DNA of 64,000 nucleotides. Origin: Halomonas salipaludis (lineage in GTDB: Bacteria; Pseudomonadota; Gammaproteobacteria; Pseudomonadales; Halomonadaceae). This document shows positions 1 through 10,673 of the stretch, piece by piece. The position numbers and the translations under genes were made by a program. Location of the stretch: positions 434,001 to 498,000 of the forward strand of contig NZ_NSKB01000003.1 of the NCBI RefSeq assembly GCF_002286975.1. The letters run 5' to 3'. Positions within the stretch are counted from its first letter, which is position 1, and the number at the start of each line of letters is the position of its first letter. Under the pieces are notes generated by a model that saw only the letters and a program-made list of their open reading frames with translations, ran no database searches and had not been told where the DNA came from.

Positions 1-2390
1 CCCAGGATCTCGAGGTCGCCACGCCAAGCTTCTCGCCGCTGCTGGTCGAGCTGCTGCAGGACGCCTGGCTGCTGGCCGCCACCGAGTATGGCCACCAGAC
101 GCTGCGTAGCGGGGTGATCTTCACCGCGCTGTTGCACAACGCCTCGCGCTACCTGGGGCCGCGTAGCCAGGCGCTGCTCGCCGGGATCAACCGCGAGAGC
201 CTGCGCGCCAATCTCGAACGCCTCAGCGCGGATTCCGCCGAGGCCCCGCGTGACAGCGACGCAGCGCCAGCGCGGCGCAGCAGCGCCGCCGGCGAAGGCG
301 ACAGCGCCCTGGCGCGCTTCGCCACCTCGCTCACCGAGCAGGCCCGGCGTGGCGAGCTCGACCCGGTACTGGGCCGCGATCCCGAGATCGACCAGATGCT
401 CGATATCCTCGGTCGGCGGCGCAAGAACAACCCCATCGTGATCGGCGATGCCGGGGTCGGCAAGAGCGCCGTGGTCGAGGGGCTGGCGGCGCGCATCGTG
501 GCCGGCGAGGTACCCACGGCGCTGGCCGATGTCGAGCTGATGACCCTCGACCTCGGCGCGCTGCAGGCCGGTGCCGCGGTCAAGGGCGAGTTCGAGAAGC
601 GTCTCAAGGCGGTGATCGACGAGGTCAAGCATGCCGCCAAGCCGACCCTGCTGTTCATCGACGAGGCGCACACCCTGATCGGCGCCGGCAACCAGGAGGG
701 CGGCGGCGATGCCGCCAACCTGCTCAAGCCGGCACTGGCGCGGGGCGAGCTGCGCACCATCGCCGCCACCACCTGGCGCGAGTACAAGAAGTACTTCGAG
801 AAGGACCCGGCGCTGTCGCGGCGCTTTCAGCCGGTGGCGTTGGCCGAGCCCAGCGTCGACCAGGCACTGGTGATCCTGCGCGGCCTGCGCGACGTCTACG
901 AGCGTGCCCACGGCGTGCTGATCGGCGACAGCGGCCTGCGCGCTGCCGCGGCCCTCTCGGCGCGCTATCTGGCCGGTCGCCAGCTGCCCGACAAGGCCAT
1001 CGACGTGCTGGATACCGCCTGCGCGCGGCTCTCCCAGGCGCTGGAGACGCCGCCGCGACGGCTCAGCCACCTCAAGAGCGAGCATCTGGCCACGCTGCGC
1101 GAGCGCGACCAGCTCGAGCGCGAGGCGCTGCTGGGCCGCAGCCCCGACGCCGAGCAGTGCGACGAGTTGGCCGCACGCCTGGAGCGCCTCAACGACGAAC
1201 TGGCCAGCCTCGAGGCGGCCTGGCAGCAGCAGCGCGAGTGCGTCGATGCCATCGTCGCCCTGCATCGCCAGCTGCTCGACGGCGAGGAGGACACGAGCGA
1301 GGAGCAGGACGCGGCCGATCCCCACGCCGCCCTGGCCGGGCACGAGGCGCGCCTGCGCGAACTGCAGCAGGAGTTCGCGCTGGTCAATGCCAGCGTCGAG
1401 GAGGCGCAGATCGCCCAGGTCATCGGCGACTGGACCGGAGTGCCGGTGGAGCGCATGACCAGCGACGAGCTGACCCGCCTCACCGAGCTGCCCAGCCACC
1501 TGGGGCGGCTGGTGCAAGGCCAGGAGATTGCCATCGAGCGGGTGCATCGCCACCTGCTCACCGCGCGTGCCGACCTGCGCCGCCCCGGCCGGCCGCTGGG
1601 CGCCTTCCTGCTGGTTGGGCCCAGCGGCGTAGGCAAGACCGAGACCGTGGTGCAGATCGCCGAGCACCTCTACGGCGGCCGCCAGTTCCTCACCACCATC
1701 AACATGTCCGAGTACCAGGAGAAGCACACCGTATCGCGGCTGATCGGCTCGCCGCCGGGCTATGTGGGCTTCGGCGAGGGCGGCCTGCTGACCGAGGCGA
1801 TCCGTCAGCGCCCCTACTCGGTGGTGCTGCTCGACGAGGTCGAGAAGGCCCACCCCGACGTGCTCAACCTGTTCTACCAGGCCTTCGACAAGGGCGAGCT
1901 GGCCGACGGCGAGGGGCGCCTGATCGACTGCAAGAACGTGGTGTTCTTCCTGACCTCCAACCTCGGCTATGAGGCCATCGTCGCCCATGGCGATGACCGC
2001 GAGGCGCTGGACGCCGCGCTCTACCCGGTGCTGGCCGACTTCTTCAAGCCGGCGCTGCTGGCACGCATGGAAGTGGTGCCCTACCTGCCGCTCTCCGGCG
2101 CGACCCTGCAGGCCATCGTCGCCGCCAAGCTCGAGACCCTGGCACGGCGCATCGGCGAGCGCCACCGGCACGCCGAGGTGCACCTCGACGACGCCCTGCG
2201 CGACGCCATCTGCGCCCGCGCCACGCGCAGCGAGAACGGCGCCCGCATGCTCGAGTCGGTGATCGACGGCGAACTGCTGCCGCCGCTCTCCCAGGCGCTG
2301 CTCGAGCGCATGGCACGGCGTGAGACGGTGACCCGAGTGGCGCTGGGCGTGGATGCCGAGAGCGGCGCCTTTACCGCGGAGGTGGCGTAA
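1..2390 (+). CDS. clpV: T6SS sheath-disassembly ATPase ClpV (TssH), 5' truncated
   Basis: AAA+ Hsp100/ClpB-type unfoldase that recycles contracted TssBC sheaths in the cytoplasm. The frame is open from base 3, so the gene starts before the window; the first GTG at about 114 is internal, because the codons before it still encode a Clp N-domain-like helix (FSPLLVELLQDAWLLA). Two nucleotide-binding domains are visible: the first Walker A (GDAGVGKSA) near 444-470 with Walker B LLFIDEAHTL, and the second (GPSGVGKTE) near 1618-1644 with VVLLDEVEKAHPD. Between them lies a coiled-coil middle domain rich in Glu, Arg and Leu (about 1060-1400). vasH starts 4 nt downstream, so they are probably co-transcribed. 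The gene order that follows matches the V. cholerae vas cluster, which favours ClpV over housekeeping ClpB. Confidence 0.95.
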   Translation, partial: QDLEVATPSFSPLLVELLQDAWLLAATEYGHQTLRSGVIFTALLHNASRYLGPRSQALLAGINRESLRANLERLSADSAEAPRDSDAAPARRSSAAGEGDSALARFATSLTEQARRGELDPVLGRDPEIDQMLDILGRRRKNNPIVIGDAGVGKSAVVEGLAARIVAGEVPTALADVELMTLDLGALQAGAAVKGEFEKRLKAVIDEVKHAAKPTLLFIDEAHTLIGAGNQEGGGDAANLLKPALARGELRTIAATTWREYKKYFEKDPALSRRFQPVALAEPSVDQALVILRGLRDVYERAHGVLIGDSGLRAAAALSARYLAGRQLPDKAIDVLDTACARLSQALETPPRRLSHLKSEHLATLRERDQLEREALLGRSPDAEQCDELAARLERLNDELASLEAAWQQQRECVDAIVALHRQLLDGEEDTSEEQDAADPHAALAGHEARLRELQQEFALVNASVEEAQIAQVIGDWTGVPVERMTSDELTRLTELPSHLGRLVQGQEIAIERVHRHLLTARADLRRPGRPLGAFLLVGPSGVGKTETVVQIAEHLYGGRQFLTTINMSEYQEKHTVSRLIGSPPGYVGFGEGGLLTEAIRQRPYSVVLLDEVEKAHPDVLNLFYQAFDKGELADGEGRLIDCKNVVFFLTSNLGYEAIVAHGDDREALDAALYPVLADFFKPALLARMEVVPYLPLSGATLQAIVAAKLETLARRIGERHRHAEVHLDDALRDAICARATRSENGARMLESVIDGELLPPLSQALLERMARRETVTRVALGVDAESGAFTAEVA

Positions 2391-2394
2391 CACC

Positions 2395-3980
<1,586 letters not shown>

Positions 3981-3984
<4 letters not shown>

Positions 3985-4622
3985 ATGTGATGCGAGTGAT
4001 ATGGCCGAGCGGCCAGGCCGCCCTGGTGGGGCTGCTGCTCGCGCTGAGCCAAGCGGCCCTTGCCGATCCGCTCGAGGCGGCGCGTGAGTGCGCCGCCGAG
4101 CCCTCGCGCCTCGAGCGCCTGGGCTGCTATGACGCCCTGTTTCAGGAGCTGGACGACGCGGCGGACGAGGTCGGCCTGCCACCGCTGTGGCACGCCATCG
4201 AGCGCCTCGAAGCCGGCCGCGACGCCAACGATTTTTCGCTGCGCGTCGACGCGCGTAACGGCGACGTGCTGCTCAGCGCCCCGGCCCGCGGCACCACGCC
4301 GCCGCGGCCGCTGCTGGTGATCGCCTGCGAGAAGTCGATCACCCGCTTCCAGCTGCACCTGCCCGAGGCCCTCGATGTGCCGCGGGCGGAGCTGACCCTG
4401 AGCGCCGGCGGCCGGGCGCTGAGCCAGGCGTGGCGGGTGCGTGATGCCGGCCATGTGGTCAGCGGTGGTCGCGGCCTGCCGGCGATCGAGACCCTGCGTC
4501 AGCTGCTCGACGCCGACGAACTGCTATTGGCCAGCGAGGTCGCCACGCTCGACGGGCTGCGCTTCGATATCGGTGAGTTGCGTCAGCGGATCCAGCCACT
4601 GCGCGACAGCTGTCGTTGGTGA
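3981..4622 (+). CDS. vasI: T6SS-associated protein VasI (TagO-like)
   Basis: Small envelope accessory protein of V. cholerae-type T6SS clusters. It is recognised by its place between vasH and tssA and by the family N-terminus: a hydrophobic signal segment (VGLLLALSQAALA) followed by a short mature start containing the CxxxxxRLxRLGCYD pattern (ECAAEPSRLERLGCYDALF). The ATG at 3981 overlaps the vasH stop, implying translational coupling; an ATG at 3990 is the alternative. The protein has 213 residues and ends in a Cys (CRW). The exact role in assembly is poorly known, and the function is assigned by family and synteny only. Confidence 0.85.
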
Positions 4623-4630
4623 GGGAATCC

Positions 4631-6061
4631 ATGCGTATCACGTCCGACACTCAGCTTGCCGCACTGCTCGCCCCGCTGGGTGAGTCGCGGGTCGGCGCCG
4701 ACGTTGAGGAGAGCGCCGACTACCTGTGGCTCGACGAGGAGATGATGAAGGTCGGCTCGCTGCAGCATGGCGAGGTCGACTGGGAGGGCGCCGAGACCCG
4801 CGCCGTGCGCCTGCTCGGCCAGGCGGGCAAGGACCTGCGGGTGCTGGGGCATCTGCTGCACTGTTTGCAGCGCGACGGCGACGCGGTGCGCTTTGCGCTG
4901 TCGCTGCGGCTGTTGGCCGGTAGCCTCGAGCAGTGGTGGGACGCCGCCTACCCCTATGCCGGGCCGCGTGGCGCCAAGCGCCGTCCGCGGCTGTTCGCGC
5001 AGTTCGCCCAGCGCGCGGTGAAGCTCGCCGCCGCGCTCGACTTCGGCAGCGCCGAGGACGAGCACCAGGCCTGCCAGCAGGCCCTCGAGGCGCTGCGCGA
5101 GGCGGCCAAGGCTCGCCAGCTGCCCGACGATGCCCTGGCCGAGCTGGCGCGCCAGCTGCACGCCCTGCGGCCAAGCCGTGAAGCGCCGCCTCCCGCGGCG
5201 GCGGCCAATGCCGCGTCGGCAGCCAACACCCCGGGGGCGGGGGCGCCGCCGGCGAGTAGCGCCACCAAGCTGCCCGAGCTGCGCCTGGAGGCGGGCAACG
5301 AGCGCGCCAACCGCCAGGTGCTGCTCAAGCTGGCCGACTTCCTCAACGAGCAGTCGCCCGGCGAGGCGCTCGGCTATCGCCTGCGCCGCCACGCTATCTG
5401 GTCCGCGATCCAGGCGCTGCCGGCGTCGCGGGAGGGCGGCCGTACCGAGCTGGCGCCGGTCTCCGCCGACCGCATCGCCGACTACCGCGAGGCGCTGGCC
5501 AAGGGCGGCGACCTGGCGCTGTGGCGGCGCATCGAGAACAGCCTGGCGGTCAGCCCTTACTGGCTGGAGGGCCACCGGCTCAGCGCCCAGCTGGCCGAGC
5601 GGCTCGGCCACGCTCGCTGTGCGGCGGCGATCCGCGACGAGGCGGCGCGCTTTCTCGAACGGCTGCCGGGCATCGAGGCGCTGAGCTTCAACGATGCCAG
5701 CCCGTTCGTCGACGACGAGACGCTGCGCTGGCTGCACAGTGCCCCCGGGGCCGCCGGCGAGGCGCGCGGCGGTGGCGACGCCGAGCCGTGGCAGGTGGCC
5801 CTCGACGCCGCCCGCGAGTGCCTCGACAGCGAAGGGCTGGCGCCGGCGCTGGGCATGCTCGACCAGGGCCTGGCCGCGGCGCGCTCGCCCCGCGACAGCG
5901 CCTACTGGCGGCTGGCCAGTGCCGACCTGATGGCGGCGGCCGGACTCGAGAGTCTGGCCCAGCAGCACTACCAGGCCCTGCACGACGCAGTGGCCGAACT
6001 CGAATTGGAGCAGTGGGAGCCGGCGCTGGTCGCACGGCTCCGGGCATCGCTCAAGGGCTGA
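4631..6061 (+). CDS. tssA: T6SS baseplate/cap protein TssA (VasJ)
   Basis: TssA proteins organise baseplate and tail assembly at the membrane complex. The ATG at 4631, preceded by a purine-rich GAGGGAA, is chosen; the longer TTG-initiated frame overlaps vasI. The 476-residue product has an ImpA N-terminal domain (about 5-130, including YLWLDEEMMKVGSLQ), an Ala/Pro-rich linker (about 180-210) and an alpha-helical C-terminal half of the VasJ type (about 220-475, with the conserved-looking NRQVLLKLADFLNEQSP segment). The order vasI-tssA-tssM is that of V. cholerae VCA0118-0120. Confidence 0.92.
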   Translation: MRITSDTQLAALLAPLGESRVGADVEESADYLWLDEEMMKVGSLQHGEVDWEGAETRAVRLLGQAGKDLRVLGHLLHCLQRDGDAVRFALSLRLLAGSLEQWWDAAYPYAGPRGAKRRPRLFAQFAQRAVKLAAALDFGSAEDEHQACQQALEALREAAKARQLPDDALAELARQLHALRPSREAPPPAAAANAASAANTPGAGAPPASSATKLPELRLEAGNERANRQVLLKLADFLNEQSPGEALGYRLRRHAIWSAIQALPASREGGRTELAPVSADRIADYREALAKGGDLALWRRIENSLAVSPYWLEGHRLSAQLAERLGHARCAAAIRDEAARFLERLPGIEALSFNDASPFVDDETLRWLHSAPGAAGEARGGGDAEPWQVALDAARECLDSEGLAPALGMLDQGLAAARSPRDSAYWRLASADLMAAAGLESLAQQHYQALHDAVAELELEQWEPALVARLRASLKG

Positions 6062-6135
6062 TGCCAAGCAACAGGCGCCGCCGGCGCAGGAGCACGACCA
6101 TGCATGACACAACGCACGACAGGGACGAGGGATAA
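6061..6135 (+). CDS. Possible 24-residue Arg-rich micro-ORF between tssA and tssM
   Basis: An ATG overlaps the tssA stop (TGATG), so ribosomes could re-initiate here. It reads 24 codons, starting MPSNRRRRRRS and ending before a TAA six bases upstream of the tssM ATG. It has no recognised family. It may be only the translated spacer that couples tssA to tssM, and the GA-rich stretch near its end probably serves as the tssM ribosome-binding site. Weak evidence. Confidence 0.2.
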   Translation: MPSNRRRRRRSTTMHDTTHDRDEG

Positions 6136-6140
6136 GGCTC

Positions 6141-9100
6141 ATGTGGAGAGGAATCAAGTCGGCGCTGGGCCGCTTCGTGCCTGGCGCATCACGCGCCCAA
6201 AGCAACGTCAATCAGGCCAAGGGCCACGCCAACAAGGCCAAGGGGCTCAAGCGCGTCATCGTGGCACTGTGGTGGCTGCTGCTGATCGCCCTGGTGGTGG
6301 CGATCTGGTGGCTGGGGCCGCGCTGGGAGGTCCGTGAGGTCTTCCCGCTCGGCCCCTGGCCCAATCGCCTGCTGGCGACCCTGGCGCTGGTCACCGTGGT
6401 GGCACTGGTATGGGGCGTGCGCCTGGCGCGCCGGCTGCGCCAGGTCGACGAGGAGCGCAGCCACGCCGAGCGCCTGCAGCTCGATCCCACCCAGGCCCAG
6501 GTAGAGCGCCAGGAGGAGACCCTCGATGCCACCCTCGAGGAACTCGAGGATAGCCTGGGCGGAGGCAGCAGTGCGCGCTACAAGCTGCCCTGGTACCTGG
6601 TGATGGGCATCGAGAATGCCGGCAAGACCAGCCTGATCAACCGCTCCGGGCAGAACTTCTCCCTCACCCACGTGATGAAGGCCTCCGGCCAGGGCAAGAA
6701 GCACGGCCAGTTCGGCTTCGACTGGTGGATCGGCGACAAGGCGGTACTGATCGACCCCGACGGCGAGCTGCTCACCCAGGGCGCGCTGGAGGGCGGCGAG
6801 CCCCAGGAGGCACAGAGCCGGCTGTGGGACCACTTCGTCGACTGGCTGGAGCGCCAGCGTGCGCAACGCCCGCTGGATGGCGTGGTGCTGGTACTCGACC
6901 TGGCGCGCCTCAGCGATGCCCGGGTCGCGGTGCGCAAGGCCTACGCCTCGCTGCTGCGTGCCCGCCTGCGCGAGCTGATGGAGCGCCACGGCGCGCGCCT
7001 GCCGGTCTACGTGACCTTCAGCAAGATGGACCTGCTGCACGGCTTCGATGACTTCTTCCGCCACTACTCGCGGGCCGCCCGCCGCGCGCCGCTGGGCTTC
7101 ACCTTCAGCCCCGAGTCGATCGAGCGTCCCGGGCTGTGGGAGAGCGAGTTCGGCGACTCCTTCGACGCCATGCTCGAGCGTCTCAACGCCAGCCTGCCGA
7201 CGCTGCTCGCCGAGTGTCGCGACCGCGAGGAGCGCGAGGCGGTGTTCCGCTTCGTGCGCCAGCTCGCCGGGCTGCGCGACGTGCTGCAGGGCTTCCTGAC
7301 CGAGGCGCTGTCCAGCGACCGCTTCTCCACCGCGGCCATGGTCCGCGGCACCTATTTCACTTCGGTGTATCAGCAGGGCGTGCCCGAAGACCCCTTCGTC
7401 GACGCCGCGGCGCGCCGCTACGGCATGGCCGACAGCGTGCAGCCGGCCCATCGGGCGGCACGTAGTGCGCTCTACTTCACCGAGGAGCTGTTCGACAAGG
7501 TGATCTACCCCGAGGCGGGGCTGGCCGGCGACAACGCCCGCGCCGCCCGGCGCCGCCAGCGGCTGCGCCGCGTCAGCATGCTGGCGTGCCTGTTCGTGGG
7601 GGCGGCCATGGTCGGCGGCTGGAGCCACTTCTACCAGAAGAACGCCGCAGCGCTGGCCGATGTCGAGGCGCGCACCGAGGCCTTCCTCGCCGCGCAGCCC
7701 TCCGAGCTGCACAGCGACGACCCCACCGGCTACGCCCTGCTCGAACCGCTCGATCGCCTGCGCGGCGCCACCCTGGCCTTCGGCGACCACCGCGAGCAGA
7801 TGCCGCTGATCGCTGATATGGGGCTCTACCAGGGCGCCGTGGGTCGCGACGTCGAGAGCGCCTACCTGGCGATGCTCGAGTACCACTTCCTGCCCTCGCT
7901 GATGGTCGGGATCATGGATGACATGAACCGTGCCGAGGATGGCAGCAACGAGCAGCTGGCGTTGCTGCGCATCCTGCGCATGATGTCGGATGCCAGCGGT
8001 CGCCAGGCCGAGCGGGTGCATGACTTCATGGCGCGCCGCTGGCAGCGCGAATTCCCGCAGCGCGGCAGTGTCCAGGAGCGCCTGCTGGCGCACCTCGACT
8101 ACGCCCTGGCCTTCACCGACCTCGAAGGCCATGCCGCCGCCGGCGACCGCCAGGCCGAACTGGCCATGCAGCCGCTGCGCGGCAGCATCGAGAGCGCCCA
8201 GCAGGAGCTCGCCCGCCAGCCCATGGACGAGCGCGTCTACGCCACCCTCAAGGCCGGCAGCGACCGCCGCAGCGGCGCCGTGCTGGACCTGCGCCAGGGC
8301 GTTGGGCCGACCTTCAGCGCGGTGTTCATGGCGCGCGACGACGACCCGGACAATGTGCGCATTCCCAGCCTGACGACGCGCAACGGCTTCGAGGGCTACT
8401 TCCTCCAGGAGCTGGATCAGGCCACTGACCTGGCGCTGATCGACCTGTGGGTGCTGGGCCAGCGCGACGATATCGACTTCAGCGAGGCCGATCAGCGCCA
8501 GCTACAGGATGCCCTGCGCGAGCGCTACGTCAGCGACTATCACGTCACCTGGCGCCAGGCCCTCGACGATATCGCGCTGGTGCCGATCCCCGACATCGAC
8601 CAGGCGGTGGTAGTGGCGGATGCGCTGCTCGGCGCCAGCCGCCCGCTGGACCGGCTGCTCGGCGAGGTCGCCACCCATACCCGGCTCTATCCCGAGCTGC
8701 CCGAGGACGACGAGACCGCGCGCCGCGCGCTGGAGCGCTCGCCGCGCTACCGCCTGGCCGGCGATATCGAGCGCCACTTCCGCGATCTCAACGGCCTGCT
8801 CGAGGCGCGCAACGGCAACCCGGCGCAGCTCACCGAGATCAAGGAGGCGATCGCCGAGCTGCGCGACTACCTGCGCCAGGTACAGGGCGCCAGCGATCCG
8901 GGCCGCGCGGCCTTCGTCAGCGCCCGCGACCGCCTGGCACTGCGCGGTGGCGACCCGATCCATAACCTGCAGCGCATCGCCGAGGACACCCCGGCGCCGG
9001 TCGACGGCATGCTCGAGAGCCTCGCCGACCAGAGCTGGCAGCTACTGATGGCCAGCGCCATTCGCCACCTCGAGCACCAGTGGCTGGATGACGTGGTGGC

Positions 9101-9791
9101 GCCCTACCAGGAGCGCCTGGCCGGCCGCTACCCGCTGGCACCGGATGCCTCGCGCGACGTGGCGCTCGCCGACTTCGAGACCTTCTTCGCCCCCGGCGGC
9201 ACCCTCGATGCCTTCTATCAGGACAACCTGCGACCGTTCATCGAGGAGGCGCCCCAGGAGCTGCTCGATGCCGACGGCAACTCGCTGCTGCGCGACAATG
9301 TGTTTACTGCCGTGCAGCGCGCCGAGCGCATCCGCGAGGCTTACTTCGGCCGCGACGGTGCCCTCGACGTGGAGTTCTCCCTCGAGCCGATCAGCCTCAG
9401 CCCCGACAAGCGGCGCAGCGTGATCAGCGTCGACGGGCAACTGATCGAGTACGCCCACAGCGCCAGCAGCCGGGTCTCGATGATCTGGCCCAATGCGCTG
9501 CGCGGTGGCACCGAGAGCCGCGTGACCCTGGTGCCCAGCGAGGTCAACCGCTCGCCGCGTAGCCTGACCCGCGACGGCGCCTGGGCCTGGTTCCGGCTGC
9601 TCGACGAGGCCGAGATCACCTCGGCCAGCGAGCGTGAACTGGAACTGCGCTTCAGCGTCGACGGCGGCAGCGTGCGCTACCGCCTGAACGCCAATGGCTC
9701 ACGCAATCCCTTTACTCGTCCGTTGGCTGCCGGCTTCCAGCTGCCCACCGCCCTCTACGCCGAAGGAGGCCTGGATGCTGAGGACACTTAA
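6141..9791 (+). CDS. tssM: T6SS membrane-complex protein TssM (IcmF/VasK)
   Basis: Large inner-membrane core component that with TssL and TssJ forms the trans-envelope channel. The product has 1216 residues. It has two membrane segments at about 38-58 and 77-95, a cytoplasmic NTPase-like domain with Walker A GIENAGKTS near 156-164, a third membrane segment at about 479-500 (MLACLFVGAAMVGGW), and a long periplasmic IcmF/DUF1215-like region to the C-terminus. The length is normal for TssM and the Walker A looks intact. The end of the gene overlaps the start of the GNAT gene by 17 nt, suggesting translational coupling. Confidence 0.95.
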   Translation: MWRGIKSALGRFVPGASRAQSNVNQAKGHANKAKGLKRVIVALWWLLLIALVVAIWWLGPRWEVREVFPLGPWPNRLLATLALVTVVALVWGVRLARRLRQVDEERSHAERLQLDPTQAQVERQEETLDATLEELEDSLGGGSSARYKLPWYLVMGIENAGKTSLINRSGQNFSLTHVMKASGQGKKHGQFGFDWWIGDKAVLIDPDGELLTQGALEGGEPQEAQSRLWDHFVDWLERQRAQRPLDGVVLVLDLARLSDARVAVRKAYASLLRARLRELMERHGARLPVYVTFSKMDLLHGFDDFFRHYSRAARRAPLGFTFSPESIERPGLWESEFGDSFDAMLERLNASLPTLLAECRDREEREAVFRFVRQLAGLRDVLQGFLTEALSSDRFSTAAMVRGTYFTSVYQQGVPEDPFVDAAARRYGMADSVQPAHRAARSALYFTEELFDKVIYPEAGLAGDNARAARRRQRLRRVSMLACLFVGAAMVGGWSHFYQKNAAALADVEARTEAFLAAQPSELHSDDPTGYALLEPLDRLRGATLAFGDHREQMPLIADMGLYQGAVGRDVESAYLAMLEYHFLPSLMVGIMDDMNRAEDGSNEQLALLRILRMMSDASGRQAERVHDFMARRWQREFPQRGSVQERLLAHLDYALAFTDLEGHAAAGDRQAELAMQPLRGSIESAQQELARQPMDERVYATLKAGSDRRSGAVLDLRQGVGPTFSAVFMARDDDPDNVRIPSLTTRNGFEGYFLQELDQATDLALIDLWVLGQRDDIDFSEADQRQLQDALRERYVSDYHVTWRQALDDIALVPIPDIDQAVVVADALLGASRPLDRLLGEVATHTRLYPELPEDDETARRALERSPRYRLAGDIERHFRDLNGLLEARNGNPAQLTEIKEAIAELRDYLRQVQGASDPGRAAFVSARDRLALRGGDPIHNLQRIAEDTPAPVDGMLESLADQSWQLLMASAIRHLEHQWLDDVVAPYQERLAGRYPLAPDASRDVALADFETFFAPGGTLDAFYQDNLRPFIEEAPQELLDADGNSLLRDNVFTAVQRAERIREAYFGRDGALDVEFSLEPISLSPDKRRSVISVDGQLIEYAHSASSRVSMIWPNALRGGTESRVTLVPSEVNRSPRSLTRDGAWAWFRLLDEAEITSASERELELRFSVDGGSVRYRLNANGSRNPFTRPLAAGFQLPTALYAEGGLDAEDT

Positions 9792-10353
9792 GCGGCTGCT
9801 GGGGGGCGAGCGCGCCTCCCCGCCTGCGCGGCAAGCCGGCCAGGCGCTTGGCGGTGGCCTGGCGGCGGCCCGGGAGGAGGATATCCAGCGCTTCCTCGAC
9901 GCTGCCTGCCGCGCCGACGAGCGCAATCAGGCGCCCTGGGTGCTGCGCGACGAGGCGCGCATCGAGACCCTGCGCCGGTCGCTGGAGTTCACCCTGCATC
10001 GCGGGCTGTGGCTGCAGCGCGAGGCGCAAGGCGTGGCCCATTGGCAGGGCCGGCTGCTGGCGCTGCGCCACGCCGACGGGCCGCCGCTGGGCATGCTGTT
10101 GGCCTGCCGCCCCGACGACGAAGCCGCCTGGCAGCTGCGCTTCTTCTACATCGAGCCGGAGTGGCAAGGCAGCGGTCACGGCGCCCGGTTGCTGATGGCG
10201 GCGCGCCGTAGCCTCAGCGGCAGCCCGCTGCAGGTGCGCCTTCCGGTCAGCTGCAAGGCGGCCATTAACAGCCTGGAGGCCGCCGGCTTCCAACACATGC
10301 ATACCGATGCCACCCAGGTGGCCAGTTTCGAGGCGCCGGCCGAGTGGCACTGA
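9775..10353 (+). CDS. GNAT-like acetyltransferase in the T6SS operon
   Basis: 192-residue protein. Its C-terminal half carries a plausible GNAT acetyl-CoA-binding signature (FFYIEPEWQGSGHGARLL, pattern QxxGxG) preceded by a beta-strand-rich core (LLALRHADGPPLGMLLAC). The ATG at 9775 lies inside the last codons of tssM and after a GAAGGAGG ribosome-binding site, so this start is well supported; the longer frame has none. It sits between tssM and the PAAR gene with tight spacing on both sides and is probably translated in the same message. The substrate is unknown. It could modify the effector, the PAAR/VgrG tip or the effector during loading, but nothing in the sequence decides this. Confidence 0.7.
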   Translation: MLRTLKRLLGGERASPPARQAGQALGGGLAAAREEDIQRFLDAACRADERNQAPWVLRDEARIETLRRSLEFTLHRGLWLQREAQGVAHWQGRLLALRHADGPPLGMLLACRPDDEAAWQLRFFYIEPEWQGSGHGARLLMAARRSLSGSPLQVRLPVSCKAAINSLEAAGFQHMHTDATQVASFEAPAEWH

Positions 10354-10384
10354 CGGCGACGCCCTGACCAGAGGAGGACGACGG

Positions 10385-10672
10385 ATGGGACGCAAGCTCG
10401 TACTCGTAGGCGATATCGGCACCGACCATGACGGCTTTCCGCCGACACCGGTCACCGCCGGCAGCCCCACGACCATGATCGATGGCAAGCCGGTGGCGCG
10501 GCTGGGCGACCCCCTGGCCCCCCACGACAAGCCCAAGCACCCGCAGCACCCGCGCACTATCGCCGAGGGCTCGGGCTCGATCCTGATCGACGGCAAGCCC
10601 GCTGCGCTCACCGGCCACGCGGTGGACTGTGGCGGCGTGGTGATCGGCTCCGCCACCGGGGAGGGCAGCTGA
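10385..10672 (+). CDS. PAAR-repeat T6SS spike tip protein
   Basis: 95-residue single-domain PAAR protein that caps the VgrG spike. Repeated PAAR-like segments are visible: TPVTAGSPTTMIDGKPVARL, and later ILIDGKPAALTGHAVDCGG. Conserved His and Cys residues (DPLAPHD, HPQHP, GHAVDC) fit a zinc-binding tip. The ATG at 10385 follows an AGAGGAGGACGACGG ribosome-binding region; the upstream in-frame start lies inside the GNAT gene. It has no toxin extension, so it is a structural or adaptor tip. The vgrG ATG follows one base after its stop. Confidence 0.92.
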   Translation: MGRKLVLVGDIGTDHDGFPPTPVTAGSPTTMIDGKPVARLGDPLAPHDKPKHPQHPRTIAEGSGSILIDGKPAALTGHAVDCGGVVIGSATGEGS

Positions 10673-10673
10673 G

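Noticed and set aside
965-1636. Long antisense frame opposite clpV, and many similar long frames opposite tssM, vgrG, livM, the chemoreceptors and glcB
   Set aside because: GC-rich genes leave long shadow frames; none has a ribosome-binding site, a family motif or plausible composition.
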